A stretch of DNA of 7,365 nucleotides from Singulisphaera sp. GP187 (GTDB lineage Bacteria > Pseudomonadota > Gammaproteobacteria > Burkholderiales > Burkholderiaceae_C), in contig CALPYQ020000076.1 of the NCBI GenBank assembly GCA_943327965.2, positions 1-7,365 on the forward strand, written 5' to 3'. This document shows, one piece after another, positions 1 through 7,365 of this stretch. A model generated the notes under the pieces. That model did no database searches. It saw nothing but the letters and a program-made list of their open reading frames with translations, and was not told where the DNA came from. Numbering within the stretch: position 1 is the stretch's first letter; each line of letters opens with the position of its first letter. The position numbers and the translations under genes are program-made.

Positions 1-803
1 GTTGATTCTGTGCAAAAGCGAAAGTTGAAATCAATCACCATTTCGCCGGGAATGACGTTGCTGGCACCAGTGCCCGCATGCACGTTGCTAATTTGCCAAG
101 TGGTCGGTGGAAAGAAGTCATTGCCTGTGTCCCAGACGGTGCTGGCCAATTCTGCAATGGCAGGCGCCGCTTTGTGAACGGGATTGTCGGCCAACTGTGG
201 GTACGCAATATGGCCTTGGATGCCAATCACTTTGAGTTTGCCGCTGAGAGAACCACGGCGACCATTTTTAATCATGTCGCCTGTTTTTTTGACGGAAGTG
301 GGTTCTCCAACGATGCAGAAATCGGGCGCATCATTTCTTGCTTTGAGCAATTCACAAACACGAACGGTGCCATCAAGGGCAGGGCCTTCTTCGTCGCTGG
401 TTAGCAGAAACGCAATGCCCAATGCGGGTTGGGGCGTTTCTTTCAAAAATTCTTGGGTGGCCACCACCATGGCAGCCAGTGAGGCTTTCATGTCGCAGGC
501 GCCGCGGCCATACAACTTGCCGTCGCGGTGGGTGGGTGTGAAGGGGTCGCTGGTCCATTGGCTTAATGGCCCTGTTGGAACGACATCGACATGGCCGGCA
601 AAAGCCAAGGTTTGTCCAGAAGACCCAGCTCGTTTGGCCCACAAATTTTTGACCCTGAAAGTATCGGGGCCGCAATCGATCACTTCGCATGCAAAACCCA
701 GTGGGTCCAAATGCGATTGAATCAGTGCCGTGCAGCCGCCATCGGTGGGTGTGACGGAGGGCATGGCCATCAGTTGTTCTGTCAGTCTCAGTGTGTTGCT
801 CAT
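1..803 (-). CDS. dapE: Succinyl-diaminopimelate desuccinylase DapE (3' end beyond window)
   Basis: Zinc-dependent M20-family amidohydrolase that hydrolyses N-succinyl-L,L-diaminopimelate to L,L-diaminopimelate and succinate in the cytoplasm. The first 267 residues of an expected 375-380 are present. I translated the open frame by hand, with ATG at 803-801, and met no stop before the left edge. Visible motifs are AGHVDVVP with zinc ligand His71 and Asp73, [13 protein letters not shown] with bridging Asp104, TSDEEGP with the catalytic Glu138/Glu139 pair, and VGEPTS with Glu167. These lie about four residues downstream of the corresponding Haemophilus DapE ligands (67, 100, 134/135, 163). [12 protein letters not shown] near residue 205 begins the dimerisation (lid) domain. 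The last zinc-ligand histidine lies outside the window. The start overlaps the dapC stop as ATGA, and an AGG (815-813) sits nine bases upstream, so translation is probably coupled to dapC. M20 relatives such as ArgE are less likely because the DapE-specific strings match throughout. Confidence 0.95.
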   Translation of the reverse strand, partial: MSNTLRLTEQLMAMPSVTPTDGGCTALIQSHLDPLGFACEVIDCGPDTFRVKNLWAKRAGSSGQTLAFAGHVDVVPTGPLSQWTSDPFTPTHRDGKLYGRGACDMKASLAAMVVATQEFLKETPQPALGIAFLLTSDEEGPALDGTVRVCELLKARNDAPDFCIVGEPTSVKKTGDMIKNGRRGSLSGKLKVIGIQGHIAYPQLADNPVHKAAPAIAELASTVWDTGNDFFPPTTWQISNVHAGTGASNVIPGEMVIDFNFRFCTES

Positions 804-2011
804 GTGGGGCGACCTGATCGAATAAAACGGGCAATGCGGTGGGCGGCTTCTAGGCACTCGGCTGTTTCGGCCACCAAAGCCATACGGACGCGGCCTTGGC
901 CAGGGTTAAAGCCATGGGCCTCTCGGGCAATGTAACTGCCGGGCAAAACAGTCACATGTTCTGCGGCGTAAAGTTCGCGCGCAAAGTCGGTGTCGCTGTT
1001 GTTCCAGGCCTTGGGCACACCCGCCCATAAGTAAAAGCTGGCATCGGGCAATTTGACGTCCATGACCTCGGCCAATACAGGTGTGACTTGTGCAAATTTG
1101 GTGCGGTACAGGTTGCGGTTTTCTATGACGTGCGCTTCATCGTTCCAGGCTGCGATGCTGGCCGCTTGAACCACGCCACTCATGGCACAGCCATGGTAAG
1201 TTCTGTAAAGCAAAAAGTCTTTGAGAATGGCGGCATCGCCGGCCACAAAACCGCTTCGAAGGCCCGGCACATTGCTGCGCTTGGACAAACTGGTAAATGC
1301 AATCAGTCGCTTGAAATCTTTGTAGCCCAACAAGCTGGCTGCTTCAAGGCCGCCCAAGGGCGGTTCGTCGCGGAAATAAATTTCGCTGTAGCATTCATCG
1401 GAGGCAATGACAAAGCCGTATTTTTCGCTCAATTGAAAGAGTTTTTGCCATTCGTCCAAGGGCATGATCTTGCCTGTTGGATTGCCTGGCGAGCAGACAA
1501 ACAAAAGTTGTGTTTTGGCCCAGACTTGGTCGGGTACGTCATCCCAGTTGGCTGCAAAATTGTTTTCGGCTGTATTGGGAACGTAATAAGGCTGTGCGCC
1601 ACCCAACAAAGTGGCCCCTTCGTAGATTTGATAGAACGGGTTGGGGCTGATCACCATGCCGCCAGCTTGGGTGGGGTTGAGCACGGCTTGAGCCAATGAA
1701 AACAAGGCTTCACGCGATCCATTGACTGGCAAAACCTGTGTGGCCGCATTGATTTCAATGCGATAGCGTCTTTGTAACCACTTGGCGCAAGCTTCGCGCA
1801 TTCGCAACTCGCCTGCTGTGGCGGGGTAGCCAGACAGGGCAGTGTCCAAAGACTCCGTGAGGGCTTTTTTGATGAATTCTGGGGTGGCGTGCTTAGGCTC
1901 GCCGATCCCCAGACTGATGTGCGCCAGTTGGGGGTTGGGGGTGACGCCCGCAAACAATTGCCGCAGGCGTTCAAAGGGGTAAGGTTGGAGGGAGGCCAAT
2001 AGGGGATTCAT
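800..2011 (-). CDS. dapC: N-succinyldiaminopimelate aminotransferase DapC
   Basis: Fold-type I PLP aminotransferase of 403 residues. It is expected to transaminate N-succinyl-2-amino-6-ketopimelate with glutamate, giving N-succinyl-L,L-diaminopimelate, the substrate of DapE. Motifs run in family order: SLGIGEP near 33-39; [14 protein letters not shown] at 60-73; SPGNPTG at 174-180 with cofactor-contacting Asn177; ASDECY at 203-208 with Asp205 (pyridine nitrogen) and Tyr208; [15 protein letters not shown] with Schiff-base Lys244 and phosphate-side Arg252; and RVRMALV with Arg376, the likely substrate-carboxylate arginine. The length is normal and no key residue is missing. The ATG at 2011-2009 is chosen because [17 protein letters not shown] is the usual DapC N-terminus. 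Only GGGGG directly touches the start, so there is no well-spaced ribosome binding site. The stop overlaps dapE. The general fold could also fit AspC- or DapL-like enzymes, but linkage to dapE favours DapC. Confidence 0.93.
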   Translation of the reverse strand: MNPLLASLQPYPFERLRQLFAGVTPNPQLAHISLGIGEPKHATPEFIKKALTESLDTALSGYPATAGELRMREACAKWLQRRYRIEINAATQVLPVNGSREALFSLAQAVLNPTQAGGMVISPNPFYQIYEGATLLGGAQPYYVPNTAENNFAANWDDVPDQVWAKTQLLFVCSPGNPTGKIMPLDEWQKLFQLSEKYGFVIASDECYSEIYFRDEPPLGGLEAASLLGYKDFKRLIAFTSLSKRSNVPGLRSGFVAGDAAILKDFLLYRTYHGCAMSGVVQAASIAAWNDEAHVIENRNLYRTKFAQVTPVLAEVMDVKLPDASFYLWAGVPKAWNNSDTDFARELYAAEHVTVLPGSYIAREAHGFNPGQGRVRMALVAETAECLEAAHRIARFIRSGRPT

Positions 2012-2146
2012 CCCCCAATTATCCGGGATACTGGATCGGTTTATTGGGCGAATTTCAGCTCATTTCTGAGTCTGTTTAGGGTTTGGGTCGGTTAACATGG
2101 AGGCTTCGGGCACAAGGTGTGCCTTTTGACCCAAATTCTGACTGCT
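2012..2146. promoter_or_regulatory. Divergent intergenic region between dapC and smc
   Basis: This 135-base gap separates two head-to-head transcription units, so it should contain both promoters and the smc leader. On the minus strand GATAAT (2023-2018) resembles a -10 box for dapC, but it ends only seven bases before the ATG and no good -35 lies 16-18 bases upstream of it. On the plus strand no convincing -10/-35 pair stands out: TTTATT (2040-2045) matches four of six -10 bases but lacks a partner. A GGAGG (2099-2103) and a hairpin (2109-2123) lie in the smc leader. The role of the region follows from gene orientation; the individual boxes are guesses. Confidence 0.5.
2109..2127 (+). promoter_or_regulatory. 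Hairpin plus T-run in the smc leader
   Basis: GGCACA (2109-2114) and TGTGCC (2118-2123) form a perfect six-base-pair stem around the three-base loop AGG, and TTTT (2124-2127) follows at once. This is the outline of a weak intrinsic terminator or attenuator 19 bases before the preferred smc GTG. The stem and U-run are short, so strong termination is unlikely. It may instead affect ribosome access, or be chance. Confidence 0.3.
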
Positions 2147-5100
2147 GTGCGCCTTAATTCCATCAAATTATCAGGATTCAAATCCTTCGCAGAACCCACA
2201 AACTTTGTGCTCCCAGGCCAGTTGGTTGGTGTGGTGGGCCCCAATGGTTGTGGCAAATCCAACATCATGGACGCATGCCGCTGGGTTTTGGGCGAGTCCA
2301 AGGCCTCTGAATTGCGTGGCGAGTCCATGCAAGACGTTATTTTTAACGGCACCAACACCCGCAAAGCTGCCAGCCGTGCCAGTGTCGAGTTGGTGTTTGA
2401 CAATGCCGACCACCGGGCTGGTGGGCAATGGGGCCAATTTGCCGAAATTGCTGTCAAGCGCGTTCTAACCCGCGATGGCAACAGCAGCTACTACATCAAC
2501 AACCAACCCGTTCGTCGCCGCGACGTTCAAGACGTGTTCTTGGGCACGGGTTTGGGCCCACGCGCTTACGCCATCATTGGTCAGGGCACCATCAGCCGCA
2601 TCATTGAATCGCGCCCTGAAGAATTGCGTTTGTTTTTGGAAGAAGCGGCAGGTGTTTCTAAATACAAAGAGCGTCGCCGTGAAACTGAAAACCGTTTGTC
2701 TGACACCCGCGAAAACCTGACCCGCGTTGAAGACATTTTGCGCGAGCTCAATGCCAACTTGGAAAAGTTGGAAAAACAAGCCGAAGTGGCCCAACGCTTT
2801 AACAACCTCAAAGCCGACGCCACCCTTAAACAGCAGCAGCTCTGGTTTTTCAAGCGGGCCGATGCCGAATCCGATCAAGTCAAAATCAAGGCCGATGTCG
2901 ACAAAGCCGTCATCGATTTGGAAGCCCGCATTGCCGACTTAAGGCACGTCGAGGCCGACCTAGAAACTGTGCGACAAGCCCACTATGCCGCTGGCGATCA
3001 AGTCAACCAAGCACAAGGTTTGTTGTACGAGGCCAGTGCCGAAGTGGGCAAACTGGAGGCCGAAATTCGCTTTGTGGTGGAGGGCCGTCAACGCGCTGAG
3101 CAGCGCCTGGCCCAACTGCAAGTTCAATCGGCAGATTGGTCCGACAGGCAAACGCAGGCCCAAGCCGAGCTGGCGTCTTTGGCCGAGCAAGCGCTTCAGG
3201 CCGAAGACCAAACCATGACCTTGGCCGCGCAAGTGGAAGACCAGGCGCAAGCCTTGCCCGATTTGGAAGAGGCCCTGCGCCAAGCTCAAGCCAAAGCCAA
3301 CGAGCAGCGCGGCAGTGTGGTCCAAGTGCAGCAACAAATTCAGGTGTTGGCCGCCGATCAACGCAACATCGAAGATCAAACCAGACAGCTCACATTGCGC
3401 CGCGAAAAATTGGTGGCCGATCGCAACGCCCTTGATGCGCCAGACGAACAACGCTTGCTCAATATGCAGACGCAGTTAGCGCAAGCCGAGGCCTTGTCCA
3501 AAGACAGCAGTGCCAGATTGGCCGAGCTCGAAACGCAAACACCTTTGCTGGACCAAGAGCGCCGCAACAAGCAACAAGCCGTAAACGACGAATCAGCCAA
3601 ACTGGCCGATCTGACGGCCAAAATCGAAGCCCTCAAATCGCTTCAAGAAAAAGTCAAAACCGATGGCAAATTAAAGCCTTGGTTGGGCAAACACGGACTG
3701 GACAACCTGCAAGGCTTGTGGAGCAAAATCCACATGGAGCCTGGTTGGGAAAATGCCATGGAGTCGGCACTTCGCGAGCGTCTTTCTTCGCTAGAAGTTT
3801 CGCGCTTGGACATGGTCAAGTCCTTTGCTTCCGATGCGCCGCCTGCCAAGTTGTCTTTTTATTCGCCACCCAATGGCAGCACCACCGTTGCACGCAAAGG
3901 GCTGCCATCGGCTTGCCGGCCTTTGTCTGACTTACTGCGTCTGTCCGATGCGGGCTTGTCGGCCTTGCTCACCGATTGGTTGCAGGGTTATTTCACGGCG
4001 CCTTCTTTAGACGACGCCATGGCTTGGCGCGATCAATTGCAGGGCAGCGAATGCTTTGTGGTTCAGTCTGGCCATGCCATTGGCAAACACAGCGTCAGCT
4101 TTTATGCCCCAGATTCAGAGCAAGCCGGTTTACTTGCCCGTGCGCAAGACATCGAAAACTTTGAAAAGCAACAGCGTGCGCAAACCTTGATTGCTGAAGA
4201 AACGCGTTCTGCATCTGTGCGTGCCGAGGCCGCCTATTCAGATGCTGCGCAGCGTTTGGTTTCAGTGCGTCAAGAGGCCACTGACGCGCAGTCCAAAGCG
4301 CATGAGCTTCAAGTCGAAACGCTGCGCCTCACGCAGTGGGCTGAACAAACTCGTGCCCGCGGTGAGCAAATTGCAGGTGACTTGGCCGAAGTCGATTTGA
4401 GTTTAGAAGACCTTCAAGAGCGTCGCATGACTGCGGAAGGGCGCTTTGAAGAACTCGACATGCAATTGGCAGACAGCCAAGAACGCCATGCCCAACTCGA
4501 TGAGCGGGTCATTGAATCGGAGCGCAAACTTTCGGAATGTCGTGAGCAACAGCGCACCCTTGAGCGATTGGCCCAAGAGGCCACTTTCTCGCAACGCAGT
4601 TTAGAAGCCAGACGTTCTGAGCTGCAGCGCGGTCTTGAAACCGCGGGTCAGCAAATTGAATCGATCAAAGCCGAGCAAGAGCGCGCCAAAGACGAGTTGT
4701 CGCGCCTGACGGATGCAGCGGCCCAAGCAGGCTTGCAAAATGCCCTGGCCATCAAAATGGAGCGCGAGCAAGTTTTGGGTGCCAAACGCAGCGAATACGA
4801 CGACCTCACAGCCCGCTTGCGTGCCAGCGATGAGCGCCGCATGAGTTTTGAGCGTGAGCTCGACCCATTGCGTCAACGCATTACCGATTTGCAGCTCAAA
4901 GAGCAAGCATCGCGCTTGGGCCTGGAACAGTACTCGCAACTCTTGCAAGATGCAGAAGCCGACCTAGAAGCTTTGGCCAAGTCCATTGAAGAAGGCAATG
5001 TTCGCTTAACGGGTTTGCAGTCAGAAATTGACCGTTTGAACCGAGAAATTGCAGCCCTGGGCGCCGTCAATTTGGCCGCCTTGGATGAATTAAGCACGGC

Positions 5101-5674
5101 CCGTGAACGCAAAGTTTTCTTAGACGCTCAAACGGCCGACTTGACCGAAGCCATGAACACTTTGGAAGATGCCATTCGCAAAATTGATGCTGAAACGCGC
5201 GAACTTTTGGGCGGCACTTTCAAAATTGTGAACGAACACTTTGGCCGCATGTTCCCCGAGTTGTTTGGCGGTGGCAACGCCCGTTTGGTCATGACCGGCG
5301 ACGAAATTCTAGATTCTGGTGTACAAGTTTTGGCGCAGCCCCCAGGCAAAAAGAACCAAACCATTCACCTGTTGTCGGGTGGTGAAAAAGCCCTCACAGC
5401 CATTGCCCTGGTATTTGCTATTTTCCAACTCAACCCAGCGCCTTTCTGTTTGCTAGACGAGGTGGATGCACCCCTTGACGACAGCAACACCGAGCGCTAT
5501 GCCAAGTTGGTCAAGAGCATGGGCAAAGAAACGCAGTTCTTGTTCATCAGTCACAACAAGATTGCCATGGAAATGGCCGAACAACTGATTGGTGTCACCA
5601 TGCAAGAGCAAGGCGTCTCCCGCATTGTGGCTGTCGACATGGAAGCGGCCGTCTCAATGGCGGAACTCACCTGA
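2147..5674 (+). CDS. smc: Chromosome segregation ATPase SMC
   Basis: SMC, the ATPase of the SMC-ScpAB condensin, compacts and segregates the chromosome in the cytoplasm. With the GTG start at 2147 it has 1175 residues, the normal length. The N-terminal head (1 to about 165) shows Walker A GPNGCGKS at 31-38, the R-loop SELRGESMQDVIFNG with Arg57, and Q-loop GQG with Gln146. A long Gln/Glu/Ala/Lys-rich coiled-coil arm follows to about 505, then a hinge at about 510-660 and a returning arm to about 1010. The C-terminal head carries signature LSGGEKAL (from Ser1077), Walker B FCLLDEVDAPLDD (Asp1104, catalytic Glu1105) and the D-loop. Starting at 2147 gives MRLNSIKLSGFKSF, the canonical family N-terminus. 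An in-frame GTG at 2117 would add ten unfamiliar residues; it sits partly in a hairpin but has GGAGG 13 bases upstream. No Shine-Dalgarno is visible before 2147. The scpA and scpB genes are not in the window. Identity is very sure, the start less so. Confidence 0.97.
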   Translation: MRLNSIKLSGFKSFAEPTNFVLPGQLVGVVGPNGCGKSNIMDACRWVLGESKASELRGESMQDVIFNGTNTRKAASRASVELVFDNADHRAGGQWGQFAEIAVKRVLTRDGNSSYYINNQPVRRRDVQDVFLGTGLGPRAYAIIGQGTISRIIESRPEELRLFLEEAAGVSKYKERRRETENRLSDTRENLTRVEDILRELNANLEKLEKQAEVAQRFNNLKADATLKQQQLWFFKRADAESDQVKIKADVDKAVIDLEARIADLRHVEADLETVRQAHYAAGDQVNQAQGLLYEASAEVGKLEAEIRFVVEGRQRAEQRLAQLQVQSADWSDRQTQAQAELASLAEQALQAEDQTMTLAAQVEDQAQALPDLEEALRQAQAKANEQRGSVVQVQQQIQVLAADQRNIEDQTRQLTLRREKLVADRNALDAPDEQRLLNMQTQLAQAEALSKDSSARLAELETQTPLLDQERRNKQQAVNDESAKLADLTAKIEALKSLQEKVKTDGKLKPWLGKHGLDNLQGLWSKIHMEPGWENAMESALRERLSSLEVSRLDMVKSFASDAPPAKLSFYSPPNGSTTVARKGLPSACRPLSDLLRLSDAGLSALLTDWLQGYFTAPSLDDAMAWRDQLQGSECFVVQSGHAIGKHSVSFYAPDSEQAGLLARAQDIENFEKQQRAQTLIAEETRSASVRAEAAYSDAAQRLVSVRQEATDAQSKAHELQVETLRLTQWAEQTRARGEQIAGDLAEVDLSLEDLQERRMTAEGRFEELDMQLADSQERHAQLDERVIESERKLSECREQQRTLERLAQEATFSQRSLEARRSELQRGLETAGQQIESIKAEQERAKDELSRLTDAAAQAGLQNALAIKMEREQVLGAKRSEYDDLTARLRASDERRMSFERELDPLRQRITDLQLKEQASRLGLEQYSQLLQDAEADLEALAKSIEEGNVRLTGLQSEIDRLNREIAALGAVNLAALDELSTARERKVFLDAQTADLTEAMNTLEDAIRKIDAETRELLGGTFKIVNEHFGRMFPELFGGGNARLVMTGDEILDSGVQVLAQPPGKKNQTIHLLSGGEKALTAIALVFAIFQLNPAPFCLLDEVDAPLDDSNTERYAKLVKSMGKETQFLFISHNKIAMEMAEQLIGVTMQEQGVSRIVAVDMEAAVSMAELT

Positions 5675-5714
5675 TTCAAAGACTTCTTTCAATCAACTTG
5701 AAGCACAAACACAC

Positions 5715-6761
5715 ATGAGCTCATTGCAAAACAGTTTGGCCATTGTCGGTGGACTGACGTTGGTGGGGGTGGTTGTCTACAACCTGTGGACGGCCAGGCA
5801 AAATGCCCCCCGTCAGGCTTCTCCGGAAAATTCTGGTGTTGGCATCGACCCCACGCTCGATGGCAATGTGCAATCCAATGGCCCTAAAGACCCCAGTTAT
5901 TTAGACGATGCCCTCGCTACATTGCCAGTGCCCGAGAAAAAACCACCACTCGATGCACTCATTGACGTCATTGCGGCCATTGAAGTCGACAACCAAGTTT
6001 CTGGTGATGCGGCATTGGCGGCATTGCCCGCCACACGACGTGTTGGCACCAAGCCGTTTGCCGTTGAGGGTTTGCACGACACCACAGGTGAGTGGGAAAC
6101 GCCAACCGCTGGCCATCGTTACCATGCATTTCAGGCCGGCATTCAATTGGCCAATCGCGTGGGCGCATTGAACGAAATTGAGTTTTCAGAGTTTGTCATC
6201 AAAGCCCAGGCTTTTGCCGATGCCATCAACGGTTCCCCCGAGTTTCCAGACATGTTGGAAGAAGTGGCGCGTGCCCGTGAACTCGATCAATTTGCCAGCG
6301 AGCATGATGCCCAGCTAAGCTTTACAGTGGTCGCTACTGCGGCGGCTTGGAGTCCCGGCTACATTCATCAGCATGCAGCGCGTTGGGGTTTTGTGGCCGG
6401 CGTTATTCCTGGCCGCATGGTTCTGGCAGCGCCTGTTCAAGGACTGCCGCCCATTTTGTCTTTGTCCTTTGATACCCAAGCCGCCATGGCGGACGATCCG
6501 GCCTTGTCAGCCATTCGTGAGTTCACACTCAGCCTGGATGTACCGCAAGTGCCCCGAGAAGAAAATGCATTTGCGCGCTTGCGTGAAGCGGCACGCATTT
6601 TGGGCCATGAAATGGACGGTCTCATTACCGATGGCGCCGGTCACGCTTTAACCGAGGCTGACCTCAATGCTATCGCTGCCGACCTGGAACACCTTTACGA
6701 CGCGCTCGATCAACGCGAGTTGTCTGCTGGCTCGCCACAGGCACGACGCTTGTTCTCTTAA
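5715..6761 (+). CDS. zipA: Cell division protein ZipA (FtsZ-binding membrane anchor)
   Basis: Membrane-anchored divisome protein of 348 residues that tethers FtsZ polymers to the inner membrane. A hydrophobic segment at about 6-24 (SLAIVGGLTLVGVVVYNLW) is followed by arginines 28 and 33, fitting an N-out, C-in anchor. A short polar, Pro/Asn-rich linker covers about 28-78. The ZipA C-terminal domain spans about 200-330, from QLSFTVVATAA through HAARWGFVAG, GRMVL, REFTLSLDVPQV and a final helix ALTEADLNAIAADLEHLYD, following the beta-alpha-beta pattern of E. coli ZipA. Residues 77-199 are not linker-like and may be a second, diverged copy of this fold. The ATG at 5715 is chosen because it starts the membrane segment directly, and a weak GAAG lies 11 bases upstream. 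A longer in-frame extension from 5589 only overlaps smc. The gene lies 40 bases after smc and six before ligA, the usual betaproteobacterial neighbourhood. Such proteins are sometimes labelled FtsZ in databases, but no FtsZ GTPase motif is present. Confidence 0.88.
   Translation: MSSLQNSLAIVGGLTLVGVVVYNLWTARQNAPRQASPENSGVGIDPTLDGNVQSNGPKDPSYLDDALATLPVPEKKPPLDALIDVIAAIEVDNQVSGDAALAALPATRRVGTKPFAVEGLHDTTGEWETPTAGHRYHAFQAGIQLANRVGALNEIEFSEFVIKAQAFADAINGSPEFPDMLEEVARARELDQFASEHDAQLSFTVVATAAAWSPGYIHQHAARWGFVAGVIPGRMVLAAPVQGLPPILSLSFDTQAAMADDPALSAIREFTLSLDVPQVPREENAFARLREAARILGHEMDGLITDGAGHALTEADLNAIAADLEHLYDALDQRELSAGSPQARRLFS

Positions 6762-7365
<604 letters not shown>

Noticed and set aside
184..834. 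Several 100-180 codon frames on both strands over dapE (for example 184-720 plus, 373-834 minus)
   Set aside because: The minus-strand frame starting at 803 encodes DapE with all its zinc-site motifs. The others are out-of-frame shadows rich in Pro, Arg, Ser and Trp.
1088..1699. A 203-codon open frame on the plus strand, antisense to dapC
   Set aside because: It lies wholly inside dapC, whose motifs are complete on the other strand. The translation resembles no family I know and is Cys/Gly/Val-rich in the manner of a shadow frame.
2126..2131. TTGACC as a -35 box for a promoter just before or inside smc
   Set aside because: No acceptable -10 lies 16-18 bases downstream. The nearest AT-rich hexamer is over 20 bases away and inside the smc coding sequence.
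2465..4948. Antisense frames within smc (for example 2465-2878, 2960-3451, 4601-4948)
   Set aside because: They mirror the repetitive codon pattern of the conserved head and coiled-coil arms, with no recognisable product and no independent start signals.
2851..5050. Repeated Gln/Glu/Ala/Lys-rich segments in the middle of smc as a DNA repeat array
   Set aside because: The similarity comes from heptad coiled-coil composition; I see no repeated DNA unit of fixed length.
5688..5702. Inverted repeat TTCAA/TTGAA between smc and zipA as a terminator
   Set aside because: The stem is only five AT-rich pairs and no T-run follows, so it is too weak to support termination.
5589..5714. A 42-codon N-terminal extension of zipA overlapping the end of smc
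   Set aside because: The extra residues come from the smc coding sequence in another frame and would place a charged stretch before the membrane anchor. The ATG at 5715 fits the family.

Overview
This is an ordinary-looking stretch of bacterial core chromosome. It most likely comes from a betaproteobacterium of the order Burkholderiales, and the protein variants look closest to Comamonadaceae (Limnohabitans/Rhodoferax-like freshwater groups). The clues are the smc - zipA - ligA gene order, a beta/gamma-type SMC with the GPNGCGKS Walker A, a LigA carrying [10 protein letters not shown], and moderate-to-high GC judged by eye. The genus is an inference from remembered family sequences, not from a search.

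Layout. On the minus strand, positions 2011 down to 1 carry dapC (complete) followed by dapE (its 3' part lies beyond the left edge). The two genes share a 4-base ATGA overlap. On the plus strand, starting near 2147, come smc (complete), zipA (complete) and ligA (5' part only, running off the right edge), closely packed and probably one operon. The only sizeable non-coding stretch is the divergent region 2012-2146. It must hold the promoters of both units, and it contains a small hairpin followed by a T-run in the smc leader. I see no RNA genes, insertion sequences, CRISPR arrays, phage genes or long repeats.

How the genes work together. DapC and DapE perform two successive steps of the succinylase branch of diaminopimelate/lysine synthesis, which supplies both peptidoglycan and lysine. 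The dapD gene of the same branch is not between them. The right-hand unit joins chromosome compaction and segregation (SMC), Z-ring anchoring (ZipA) and sealing of DNA nicks (LigA), a 'chromosome and division' cluster.

I found no clear novel system. The most interesting signal is inside ZipA: the usual flexible linker is largely replaced by a conserved-looking region whose pattern resembles a second, divergent copy of the C-terminal FtsZ-binding fold. Secondary points are the uncertain smc start with its leader hairpin, a nearly leaderless dapC, and the missing dapD.
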